In this document: positions 10,619 through 19,535 of the stretch, piece after piece
Layout of the letters: every line of letters starts with the position of its first letter
Numbering within the stretch: the stretch's first letter is position 1
Source: an uncultured Pelagibacteraceae bacterium
GTDB taxonomy: Bacteria > Pseudomonadota > Alphaproteobacteria > Pelagibacterales > Pelagibacteraceae
Direction: 5' to 3'
NCBI GenBank assembly: GCA_902607215.1
Contig: CACLJJ010000006.1
Span: forward strand, 1-40,267
DNA length: 40,267 bases
Made by a program: the position numbers and the translations under genes
The notes under the pieces: generated by a model
Databases searched by the model: none
The model's input: only the letters and a program-made list of their open reading frames with translations
What the model was told of the DNA's origin: nothing

Positions 10619-11895
10619 GCTCAAGTCTACAATCAAACGACTTAAGAAATAGAATACTATTTACAATAATTATTTTAACAATATACAGATTGGGAACTTT
10701 TGTACCTTTACCAGGTATTGACCCAGAACAATTACAAACATTAATGGAAGGTAACCAGAAAGGACTTTTAGGAATGTTTAATGTTTTTGCTGGTGGTGCT
10801 ATTAGTAGGATGGCTATTTTTGCTCTTGGTATAATGCCATATATTTCATCATCAATTATTGTTCAATTATTAACGGGTGTTTCTGATTATTTTAAAAATT
10901 TAAAAAACCAAGGCGAAATTGGAAGAAGAAAAATTACACAGATAACAAGATATGGAACAGTACTTTTGGGAACGGTTCAAGGCTACGGATTATCAGTTGG
11001 ATTGGAGTCATCAGCCAATCTAGTTATTAATCCAGGTGTATTTTTTAAAATTACAACAGTCACAACTATAGTAGCAGGCACAATTTTCTTAATGTGGTTA
11101 GGAGAGCAAATCACACAAAGAGGAATAGGAAATGGAATATCGTTAATAATATTTTCAGGAATTGTTGCTGAAATTCCAAGAGCTTTGGTAACAACATTCG
11201 AATTAGGTAAAACGGGAGCAATTTCAGGATTTATAATTTTCTTAATTTTTATTATTTTAATAGCAACTATTATGTTTATTGTTTTTATGGAGCGAGCATT
11301 AAGAAAAATTTTAATTAATTATCCTAAAAGACAAATGGGAAATAAAATTTATGGTGGAGATTCTTCACATTTACCATTAAAAATAAATTCTGCTGGAGTT
11401 ATACCTGCAATTTTTGCATCAGCGCTTCTATTATTACCAGTAACATTTTCAAACTTTAATTTTTCAAACAATGAAACATTTTTAAATATTTCTTCGTATT
11501 TTACGCAAGGACAACCCCTGTATATGATGCTTTATGCTTCTGGTATAATTTTTTTTACTTTTTTTTATACTTCAATAGTGTTTAATCCAACCGAAACTGC
11601 AGAAAATTTGAGAAAATATGGTGGCTTTATACCTGGTATTAGACCTGGTGAAAGTACTGCAATTTATATAGATAATATTTTGACTAAACTTACTACAATT
11701 GGAGCATTGTATTTAACGTCAGTATGTTTATTACCAGAATTTCTAATTGCAAATTATCCAATACCATTTTATTTAGGCGGAACTTCAATTTTAATTGTTG
11801 TTGTTGTAGCTATTGATACAGTTACTCAAGTTCAAACAAGATTGATGAGTTCTCAGTATGAACAATTAATTAAAAAAACTAAATTTGGAAAATAA
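10615..11895 (+). CDS. secY: Protein translocase subunit SecY
   Basis: [12 protein letters not shown]...[16 protein letters not shown]...[27 protein letters not shown], SecY; ATGA overlap with rplO. Confidence 0.98.
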   Translation: MSSSLQSNDLRNRILFTIIILTIYRLGTFVPLPGIDPEQLQTLMEGNQKGLLGMFNVFAGGAISRMAIFALGIMPYISSSIIVQLLTGVSDYFKNLKNQGEIGRRKITQITRYGTVLLGTVQGYGLSVGLESSANLVINPGVFFKITTVTTIVAGTIFLMWLGEQITQRGIGNGISLIIFSGIVAEIPRALVTTFELGKTGAISGFIIFLIFIILIATIMFIVFMERALRKILINYPKRQMGNKIYGGDSSHLPLKINSAGVIPAIFASALLLLPVTFSNFNFSNNETFLNISSYFTQGQPLYMMLYASGIIFFTFFYTSIVFNPTETAENLRKYGGFIPGIRPGESTAIYIDNILTKLTTIGALYLTSVCLLPEFLIANYPIPFYLGGTSILIVVVVAIDTVTQVQTRLMSSQYEQLIKKTKFGK

Positions 11896-11898
11896 AAA

Positions 11899-12540
11899 GT
11901 GAATTTAATTCTGTTTGGTCCACCAGGAGCAGGTAAAGGAACGCAGGCGCTATACATAGTAAAAAATTATAATTTTTTTCAACTATCCACAGGGGATTTG
12001 CTAAGAAATGAAATTAAAAATAAATCTCAACTTGGTAATGATATTGAAAAAATAATTTCTAAAGGAGAATTTGTTTCCGATGAAATCGTTGATAATTTAA
12101 TTGAAAAATCAATCTTAAAAATAAAATTTAACCACCCTATAATTTTTGATGGTTATCCTAGAAACTTATCCCAAACAAATAATCTTGAAAATATATTAAA
12201 TAAATTTAATCAAAAAATATCATTTATAATTTTTTTAAATGTTAAAAGAAAAATTATAGAAAAAAGAATAACAGGAAGAATGACCTGTGAAAAATGCAAT
12301 ATGATATTTAATCAATTTTTTAATCAAAAAGAAATCGAAGAGCATCATTGTGGAAAAAATTTTTTAATAAAAAGACAAGATGATGACAAAGAAATTGCAA
12401 TGTCCAGATACGATATTTATATGGAACAAACTAAACCGGTTTTAGATTTTTATTCCTCAAAAGAAGGATTTCATGAAATTGATGGAAGTTTAAAAATTGA
12501 TCAAATATACAATAAAATAGACGATATTCTTGGGGTTTAA
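11899..12540 (+). CDS. adk: Adenylate kinase (GTG start)
   Basis: MNLILFGPPGAGKGTQA P-loop, DGYPRNLSQ, LID region TCEKCNMIF...HHCGKNFLIKRQDD; start codon GTG at 11899. Confidence 0.97.
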   Translation: MNLILFGPPGAGKGTQALYIVKNYNFFQLSTGDLLRNEIKNKSQLGNDIEKIISKGEFVSDEIVDNLIEKSILKIKFNHPIIFDGYPRNLSQTNNLENILNKFNQKISFIIFLNVKRKIIEKRITGRMTCEKCNMIFNQFFNQKEIEEHHCGKNFLIKRQDDDKEIAMSRYDIYMEQTKPVLDFYSSKEGFHEIDGSLKIDQIYNKIDDILGV

Positions 12541-12544
12541 GACA

Positions 12545-12572
12545 TTGACTTTAAAAGAACTTCTTATATAAA
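12545..12572 (+). promoter_or_regulatory. Candidate internal sigma70-type promoter ahead of rpsM
   Basis: TTGACT (12545-12550), 16 bp spacer, TATAAA (12567-12572), in the 56 bp adk-rpsM gap, the largest gap inside the ribosomal cluster. Confidence 0.5.
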
Positions 12573-12596
12573 AGGCTAAATTTATTCTCAGAAATT

Positions 12597-12980
12597 ATGG
12601 CTCGTATTGCAGGTGTAAACATACCACAGAACAAGATAGTTGAAGTAGGACTAACATACATACATGGAATTGGTGACAAATTTTCTAAACAAATTTGCAA
12701 AGATCTTGAGATATCTAAAGCAAAAAGGGTTAATGAATTAACTGATGAACAAATTTTAAAAATTAGAGAATACATTGATAAAAATTTTACAGTAGAAGGT
12801 GATTTGAGAAGAAATATTTCATTAAGTATAAAAAGATTAATTGATCTTGCATGTTATAGGGGCTCAAGACACAGAAAAAAGTTACCTGTGAGAGGACAGA
12901 GAACAAGATGTAATGCAAGGACAAGAAAAGGTAAGGCAATAGCTATTGCTGGAAAAAAACTAACTCCACTTAAAAAATAG
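12597..12980 (+). CDS. rpsM: 30S ribosomal protein S13
   Basis: [26 protein letters not shown]...[27 protein letters not shown]13. Confidence 0.98.
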   Translation: MARIAGVNIPQNKIVEVGLTYIHGIGDKFSKQICKDLEISKAKRVNELTDEQILKIREYIDKNFTVEGDLRRNISLSIKRLIDLACYRGSRHRKKLPVRGQRTRCNARTRKGKAIAIAGKKLTPLKK

Positions 12981-12985
12981 GTTTA

Positions 12986-13432
12986 ATGAAAGCTGAAAAA
13001 AATGAAAAGAACGATAATTTAAAAGAAAAAGAAGTTAAGTCTTTAAAAAAAAGTTCGTATTCAAAAAAGAAGAAAGTTAAAAGAAATATACAAAATGGTA
13101 TAGCTTTTGTACTTTCAACATTTAATAATACGATAATTTCAATTGCAGATACAGGTGGGAACGTAATTTCATGGGCATCTGCTGGACAAAAGGGTTTTAA
13201 AGGTTCAAGAAAATCTACACCATACGCGGCTCAAGTTGCTGCTGACGCTGCTGCTGTTAAAGCTTTAGAATATGGAATGAAGAATTTAAACGTAGAAATT
13301 AAAGGACCTGGATCTGGAAGAGAAACTGCTTTAAGAGCTTTACAAGCAAGAGGATTTAAAATTTTATCTATTAAAGACACAACACCAATGCCACATAACG
13401 GAACAAGACCACCAAAAAAAAGGAGAGTATAA
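12986..13432 (+). CDS. rpsK: 30S ribosomal protein S11 with Lys-rich N-terminal extension
   Basis: [54 protein letters not shown]...[19 protein letters not shown]11. Confidence 0.97.
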   Translation: MKAEKNEKNDNLKEKEVKSLKKSSYSKKKKVKRNIQNGIAFVLSTFNNTIISIADTGGNVISWASAGQKGFKGSRKSTPYAAQVAADAAAVKALEYGMKNLNVEIKGPGSGRETALRALQARGFKILSIKDTTPMPHNGTRPPKKRRV

Positions 13433-14461
13433 ATGGAAAATACCGATGTAAATATAAAAAACTGGAAATCATTAATTAAACCTCCAAAGTTAGATGTAAA
13501 ACTTAGTGAAGATAAATCTTTTGCAAAAATTACCGCAGAACCTTTAGAAAAAGGTTATGGGTTAACACTTGGTAATTCTTTGAGAAGAGTATTATTGTCA
13601 TCAATCAGAGGTGCAGCTGTTACGTCTCTTCAAATAGATGGTGTTTTACATGAATTTACCTCAATCAAAGGTGTAAGAGAGGATGTAACTGACATAGTTT
13701 TAAATATTAAATCATTAGCCTTAAAAAGTTCATCAGAAGGAACAAAAAAATTAATTTTGGATGCGAAAGGACCTGGTGAAATTAAAGCATCTGATATTAC
13801 TAAAATTACAGATATAGAAATATTAAATCCAGACTTAGTAATTTGTAACCTAGATGAAAATACTCATTTTCATATGGAAATGAATGTTGGTACAGGAAAA
13901 GGATATGTGTCTGCCGATATGAATAAACCGGATGAACCGCCTTTAGGATTAATTCCAATTGATTCTCTATTTAGCCCAGTCAAAAGGGTTTCTTATTCCA
14001 TTAGTACAGCAAGAGAGGGTAAAGCTTTAGATTACGATAAACTAACTATGGAAATAGAAACAAACGGCTCTATATCAGCTGAAGATGCAGTAGCGTATGC
14101 TGCAAGAATATTTCAAGACCAATTAGGAATGTTTGTAAGTTTTGAAGAACCTCAGGAAGTGATTGTTAGAGAAAAACCATCTGAACCAGAGTTTAATAAA
14201 AATTTATTAAGAAAAGTAGACGAACTAGAATTGTCAGTAAGATCAATGAACTGTCTTAAAAATGATAATATAATTTACATTGGTGATTTAGTTCAAAAAT
14301 CAGAAGGAGAAATGCTAAGAACACCAAATTTTGGAAGAAAATCATTAAATGAAATTAAAGAAGTTCTTACTGGAATGTCACTATATTTAGGAATGGAAAT
14401 ACCTAACTGGCCTCCAGATAATATTGCTGAATTATCAAAAAAACTTGAAGAAACAATTTGA
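13433..14461 (+). CDS. rpoA: DNA-directed RNA polymerase subunit alpha
   Basis: [25 protein letters not shown]...[18 protein letters not shown] alpha-CTD; AGGAGAG upstream of the start. Confidence 0.99.
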   Translation: MENTDVNIKNWKSLIKPPKLDVKLSEDKSFAKITAEPLEKGYGLTLGNSLRRVLLSSIRGAAVTSLQIDGVLHEFTSIKGVREDVTDIVLNIKSLALKSSSEGTKKLILDAKGPGEIKASDITKITDIEILNPDLVICNLDENTHFHMEMNVGTGKGYVSADMNKPDEPPLGLIPIDSLFSPVKRVSYSISTAREGKALDYDKLTMEIETNGSISAEDAVAYAARIFQDQLGMFVSFEEPQEVIVREKPSEPEFNKNLLRKVDELELSVRSMNCLKNDNIIYIGDLVQKSEGEMLRTPNFGRKSLNEIKEVLTGMSLYLGMEIPNWPPDNIAELSKKLEETI

Positions 14462-14898
14462 TGAGACACAAACTAGGTCATAAAAAGCTAAATAGAACTT
14501 CAGAGCACAGAAAAGCATTAATTAAAAATATGTTAAATTCTTTAATTAAGTATGAGCAAATAACAACAACTTTACCAAAAGCAAAAGTCTTAAAACCTCA
14601 AGCTGATAAAATAATAACTTTAGGGAAAAAAGAAAGTCTTCAAAATACAAAAATTTTGATTTCAAAACTTCAAAATACAAAATCAGCAAGCAAGGTTGTT
14701 AAGACCTTATCAAAAAGATACGAAAAAAGAAAAGGTGGTTATACCAGAATAATAAAATCAGGTTTTAGATATGGAGATAATGCGCCAATGGCTGTAATAG
14801 AATTTGTTGATCGAGATATAGAAGCAAAAAAAGTAGACAGAAAAAAAAAGGATACAACAAAGAACCCAAAAGAAGAAAAAAAAGTAGCAACAGCTTAA
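14461..14898 (+). CDS. rplQ: 50S ribosomal protein L17 with charged C-terminal extension
   Basis: [43 protein letters not shown]17. The track ORF begins at the TTG at 14458; the ATG at 14461 (TGATG overlap with rpoA) is the likely start. Confidence 0.97.
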   Translation: MRHKLGHKKLNRTSEHRKALIKNMLNSLIKYEQITTTLPKAKVLKPQADKIITLGKKESLQNTKILISKLQNTKSASKVVKTLSKRYEKRKGGYTRIIKSGFRYGDNAPMAVIEFVDRDIEAKKVDRKKKDTTKNPKEEKKVATA

Positions 14899-14922
14899 TT
14901 TTTAATATTAAAATCAAACAAA

Positions 14923-15837
14923 ATGAAAAAGAGTTACACCGTTGATAAGACGTTCAACGATATGAGAATTGATCGTTGGATAAGACATAACGTTAAAAAA
15001 ATACCACAAAGTTTAATTGAAAAGAGTTTGAGAAATGGAAAAATTAAATTAAATCACAAAAAAGTTAAAAGTTTACACAAAGTTAAAACAAATGATTGTA
15101 TAGATGTTTATAATTTAGAACTAAAAGATTTCGTAAAAGAAAAAATTAATAAATTTAATCCTTCAAAAGATGTCATCAAATCAAATGAAGAATTAATAAT
15201 TGATAATAATGATGATTTTATAGTACTAAATAAAAGTTCAGGTATATCCGTACAAGGTGGAACAAAATCAAAAAAGAATTTGATTGATATATTTACTAAA
15301 AGTGAAATTTTTGGCAATACCAAGCCATTTTCTGTTCATAGATTAGATAAAGATACTTCTGGTGTTTTTATCATGGCTAAACATAGAAAATCTGCCCAGT
15401 TGCTTACTTCTTTATTTAGATTAAGAAGAGTACACAAAACTTATCTTGCAGTATGTCATGGTGAATTAGAGATAAATTCAGGAACTTGGAAAAACAATTT
15501 AGTAAGATATGAAAATAATAAACCAATAATTGAAAAAGCTATTACAATCTTTAAAGTTCTAGATAAAAATTCTACTTGTAGTCTTGTTGAATTAAAACCA
15601 ATTACAGGAAGAAAACATCAATTAAGAAAACAGCTATTTGATATTGGAAATCCTGTCTATGGTGATGACAAATATAAATTAAAAAAAATTGATAAAAGTA
15701 TAAACAAAAATTTGATGCTACATTCCTATCAAATTAAATTTATGATAAATAATAAAAAATATACTTATATAGCTTCATTACCAGATTATTTTAAAAAAAT
15801 TTTAAAGATAAAGAGACTCAAGTTTTTAAATTCTTAA
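14923..15837 (+). CDS. 23S rRNA pseudouridine synthase, RluC/RluD family (S4 + PseudoU synthase)
   Basis: N-terminal S4-like domain; PFSVHRLDKDTSGVFIMAKHRKSAQLLTSLFRLRRVHKTYLAVCHGE, with the HRLDKDTSG catalytic motif. Confidence 0.92.
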   Translation: MKKSYTVDKTFNDMRIDRWIRHNVKKIPQSLIEKSLRNGKIKLNHKKVKSLHKVKTNDCIDVYNLELKDFVKEKINKFNPSKDVIKSNEELIIDNNDDFIVLNKSSGISVQGGTKSKKNLIDIFTKSEIFGNTKPFSVHRLDKDTSGVFIMAKHRKSAQLLTSLFRLRRVHKTYLAVCHGELEINSGTWKNNLVRYENNKPIIEKAITIFKVLDKNSTCSLVELKPITGRKHQLRKQLFDIGNPVYGDDKYKLKKIDKSINKNLMLHSYQIKFMINNKKYTYIASLPDYFKKILKIKRLKFLNS

Positions 15838-16438
15838 TAAAGTTTTTTATAATTTTTTTTTCAAAATTCTTATATTCTTGATTTTTTATTTGTTTTAAAT
15901 TTGTTACTTTTTTATCTTTTATTCCACAAGGTATAATTTTTTTATATTCATTAAGATTATTGTTAATATTTATTGAAAATCCATGATAAGCAATCCAGCT
16001 TTTTACTTTTATACCAATAGCCCCAATCTTTTTAATTTGGTTTTTATGATTTACCCATATTCCTATATTTTTTCTGTCTGAAAATGATCTAATTTTATAT
16101 TCTTTTAAAGTTTTTATGATAATTTTTTCTAAAATTAAAATAAATTTTCTTATATCTTTGTCCCTTTTATTCAAATCGATAACAAAGTAACAAACTTTTT
16201 GACCTGGTCCGTGCCAAGTAATTTTTCCACCTCTATTTGTTTTTATTACTTTTATATTTTTATCTAATATTTCATTATCTTTATAACTAGCTCCTCCCGT
16301 GTAAGTATTTGGATGTTCAAGTAACCATACAAGTTCACTTGCTTTATCATCTTTTAACTTTGACAATCTATTTTCAAGAAAAGATATAGCTTTCTTATAT
16401 TCTATAGGTTTTTTTGATATTTTAATCTCAATTTTCAT
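15818..16438 (-). CDS. lipB: Octanoyltransferase (lipoate biosynthesis)
   Basis: WLLEHPNTYTGGASY...NRGGKITWHGPGQKVCYFVIDL...KIGAIGIKVKSWIAYHGFSININNNL...IIPCGIKDKKVTNL, LipB motifs. Confidence 0.95.
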   Translation of the reverse strand: MKIEIKISKKPIEYKKAISFLENRLSKLKDDKASELVWLLEHPNTYTGGASYKDNEILDKNIKVIKTNRGGKITWHGPGQKVCYFVIDLNKRDKDIRKFILILEKIIIKTLKEYKIRSFSDRKNIGIWVNHKNQIKKIGAIGIKVKSWIAYHGFSININNNLNEYKKIIPCGIKDKKVTNLKQIKNQEYKNFEKKIIKNFIKNLKT

Positions 16439-16498
16439 TAAATAATTGTATTATATGAATTATGTATTAATAGTGCTTATAATTTTAGAATAGAATTT

Positions 16499-17878
16499 AT
16501 GACTTTAGTAAAAAAAATTAAAGATAAAAAGGTCAATTTTGAATTTAATAAAGAATATATCAAAGTTGTTACCGATAAAATTGCTAGTAATGATGCAGGA
16601 TTTATTTCAAATTCATTTAGAGAAATGCACCCAGCAGATGCAGCAGATATTATTGAGCATTTAAATCAAAGTGATAGAGAAAATTTAATAAAATTAAACA
16701 ATTTTAAAATCGATCCAGAGGTATTTATAGAACTTAATGAATCTGTGCAAACTGAAATTATAAAATATTTATCAACAGAATCTATAGTTTATATCCTGAA
16801 AAATCTTGAGTCTGACGACTCGATTCAAATTTTAGAAAATTTAGACGAAGAAAATAAAAATGAAATTTTAAGATCCTTACCACCAAAAGATCGATTTATT
16901 CTTTTAGAAAGTTTGAGTTATCCAGAAGACTCAGCGGCTAGAATAATGCAGAGAGAATTTACCGCAATACCTAGTAATTGGTCTGTAGGTCAAACAATAG
17001 ATTATTTAAGAGAAAATAAAGATTTACCAGAGGAATTTTTAGAAATTTTTATTGTTGACAGTGAATTTAAACCAATTGGTACCGTACCATCCTCAAAAGT
17101 TTTAAGAGCATCAAGGGAATCAAAAATGATTTCTATAATGAATGAGTCACAATTATCCATACCTGTTGATATGGATAGAGAAGAGGTTGGACATTTATTT
17201 GAAAATTACAATCTAAACACTGCCTGTGTAGTAGACAAAAATAATAAATTAGTTGGCATGATTACTAGTGATGATGTGTTGACAGTGTTAAAAGAAGAGG
17301 CTGAAGAAGACGCGTTAAGACTTGCAGGTGTTGGAGATGAAGTAATTACTGATGGAGTATTAAAAAAAACTAAAAGAAGATTTAGTTGGCTTTTACTTAA
17401 TTTATTTACTGCTATTCTTGCATCAATAGTTATAGGTTTTTTTCAAGAAGATATTGAAAAAGTCGTTGCACTAGCTGTTTTAATGCCAATTGTTGCATCG
17501 ATGGGAGGAAATGCTGGCATGCAAACTCTTGCTGTTACCATTAGAACTATAGCCACAAATGAATTAACAAAAAATAATTTTTCAGAAAATATTTTAAAAG
17601 AATTTTTAATTGGGATTTTAAATGGAATTATTTTTGCAATTATTAGTGCATTTATTGTACAGTTGTGGTTTCAAGACGTAACACTTTCATTAATTATTTC
17701 AATATCAATGGTATTAAATATGATAGTTGCAGGTCTGTTTGGCATACTTGTTCCAATTACATTAAAAAAATTTAATATAGATCCAGCCATAGCATCAAGT
17801 GTATTTGTGACAACAATAACAGATGTAATTGGCTTCTTATCCTTTTTAGGAATTGGTGCTTATTTATTTTACGGTTGA
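16499..17878 (+). CDS. mgtE: Magnesium transporter MgtE
   Basis: MgtE N domain (EMHPADAADIIEHL), CBS domains, membrane domain (VLMPIVASMGGNAGMQTLAVTIRTIA). Confidence 0.96.
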   Translation: MTLVKKIKDKKVNFEFNKEYIKVVTDKIASNDAGFISNSFREMHPADAADIIEHLNQSDRENLIKLNNFKIDPEVFIELNESVQTEIIKYLSTESIVYILKNLESDDSIQILENLDEENKNEILRSLPPKDRFILLESLSYPEDSAARIMQREFTAIPSNWSVGQTIDYLRENKDLPEEFLEIFIVDSEFKPIGTVPSSKVLRASRESKMISIMNESQLSIPVDMDREEVGHLFENYNLNTACVVDKNNKLVGMITSDDVLTVLKEEAEEDALRLAGVGDEVITDGVLKKTKRRFSWLLLNLFTAILASIVIGFFQEDIEKVVALAVLMPIVASMGGNAGMQTLAVTIRTIATNELTKNNFSENILKEFLIGILNGIIFAIISAFIVQLWFQDVTLSLIISISMVLNMIVAGLFGILVPITLKKFNIDPAIASSVFVTTITDVIGFLSFLGIGAYLFYG

Positions 17879-18688
17879 TTAAAAATTATCAATTAATCTT
17901 ATATTATTAATATAGTAAGCAATAAAAATTTTAAAATTATTTTGGTTAAAATTCTTTGATAAATTCTCTTTATTTCTTAATTCTAAATAATCAATTTTAA
18001 TTTTTTTTGACTCAATAATTTTTTTGATTTTATTTATATTATTTTTATTTTTAAAGTTTTTTTTAATTGACAAATAAAAATTATGAACAGATCTTGATAC
18101 AAAAGAAGCTTTTTGTATCTCATTTTTTGAAAGAAGAAAATTTCTTGATGAATATGCTAGAGAATTATTTAGCCTAACAGTTTTACAGGGTATAATTTTT
18201 GTTTTAAATTTACTCTTAATAAATTTTTTTAGTAAATGAATTTGCTGATAATCTTTTTCTCCTAAAAACATAAATTTAGCTTTTATATTTATCAAAAACT
18301 GATTAATTATTGCTAAAACTCCCTCAAAATGACCAGGTCTATATTTTACACATAAAATTTTATCTTTCTTATTTAATTTAATTTTCATAGTTTTTTTATT
18401 TTTATAAATTTCATTAATTTTTGGTATCAACAAATAATCAACTTTTAGTATTTTTAAAATTTTTATATCTCTCTTCAAATTTCTTGGATAATTTTTGTAG
18501 TCGTTTTTTTTATTAAATTGTGAAGGATTTACAAAAATACTAACTAATGTTTTTTTACACTTTTTTTTTGATGATTTAATCAATGAAAAATGACCTTTAT
18601 GTAAAGCTCCCATTGTAGGTACAAAACCTATATTTGCCTTAAAATTAACTTCTTTATTTAATCTATTAATGCTTTTAAAAATTATCAT
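17879..18688 (-). CDS. panC: Pantothenate synthetase
   Basis: NIGFVPTMGALHKGHFSLIK...SIFVNPSQFNKKNDYKNYPRNLKRDI...RPGHFEGVLAIINQF...FLGEKDYQQ...SSRNFLLS, PanC motifs. Confidence 0.93.
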   Translation of the reverse strand: MIIFKSINRLNKEVNFKANIGFVPTMGALHKGHFSLIKSSKKKCKKTLVSIFVNPSQFNKKNDYKNYPRNLKRDIKILKILKVDYLLIPKINEIYKNKKTMKIKLNKKDKILCVKYRPGHFEGVLAIINQFLINIKAKFMFLGEKDYQQIHLLKKFIKSKFKTKIIPCKTVRLNNSLAYSSRNFLLSKNEIQKASFVSRSVHNFYLSIKKNFKNKNNINKIKKIIESKKIKIDYLELRNKENLSKNFNQNNFKIFIAYYINNIRLIDNF

Positions 18689-18719
18689 TTATGGTATTTC
18701 AATTAATTAATACATTTTA

Positions 18720-19535
18720 ATGATTAGACAAGCAATAATACCACTAGCAGGATTAGGCACAAGACTTTTACCTTTAACAAGTGTATTGCCCAAAGAGCTT
18801 TTGCCAATCAATGGTAAGCCTGGAGTTGAATACATTATAGATGAATGTATTGAAGCAGGTATAAAAGAAATAATTTTTATAATATCAAAAAAAAAGGAAA
18901 TAATTAAAAAATATTTTAGTAATGATAAATTTTATAAACAAATCATTAAAAAGAAAAAAGATAAAAGAATTATAAAAGAATATAAAAAAATTAAAAAATA
19001 CAAAAAAATGATTAAGTTTGTTTATCAAAACAAACCAAAAGGTACTGGTGATGCTGTTTTAAAAACAAAAAAATATATTAAGGATAAATTTTTTTTAATG
19101 TTATTGCCAGATGATTTAATTACTAGAAGGAATTGTTCAAAAGACATGATATCCATTCATAATAAAAAAAAATGTTCGGTTATGGCAAGTATGGTAGTAA
19201 ATAAAAAAACTGTGGACAGATGGGGTATATATTCAAAAAAATCAAAAATAGATAAAAATAATTTCTATATAAAAGATGTTGTTGAAAAACCTGATTTAAA
19301 ATCTGCACCATCAAATAACGCTGTAATTGGAAGATATATATTACCAAAAAAAATATTTCAAAAGATTAAAAAACAAAAAAAAAGCAAAGGAGGAGAGATT
19401 CATATTACAGACTCTATTAGAAAACTAATCAAAGAAGGTGATAATTTTATTGGACATATTTTTAAAGGTAAATATTTGGATTGTGGAACAATGAATGGTT
19501 ATATCAAATCATCATTGGAGATTTCAAAAATATGA
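18720..19535 (+). CDS. galU: UTP-glucose-1-phosphate uridylyltransferase (GalU-type nucleotidyltransferase)
   Basis: IPLAGLGTRLLPLTSVLPKELLPINGKPGVEYIIDECIEAGIKEIIFI...KGTGDAVLKTK...LPDDLI; adjacent to ugd. Confidence 0.88.
   Translation: MIRQAIIPLAGLGTRLLPLTSVLPKELLPINGKPGVEYIIDECIEAGIKEIIFIISKKKEIIKKYFSNDKFYKQIIKKKKDKRIIKEYKKIKKYKKMIKFVYQNKPKGTGDAVLKTKKYIKDKFFLMLLPDDLITRRNCSKDMISIHNKKKCSVMASMVVNKKTVDRWGIYSKKSKIDKNNFYIKDVVEKPDLKSAPSNNAVIGRYILPKKIFQKIKKQKKSKGGEIHITDSIRKLIKEGDNFIGHIFKGKYLDCGTMNGYIKSSLEISKI

Noticed and set aside
16439-16498. Possible Mg2+ riboswitch (M-box / ykoK leader) upstream of mgtE
   Set aside because: Only 60 bp lies between lipB and mgtE, too short for an M-box, and no conserved core was seen.
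17879-18688. panC as a degrading pseudogene because of its very Lys/Asn-rich, divergent sequence
   Set aside because: The frame is intact and the main PanC motifs (PTMGALHKGH, VNPSQF, GHFEGV, EKDYQQ, SSRN) are present; divergence fits AT-driven amino-acid bias.
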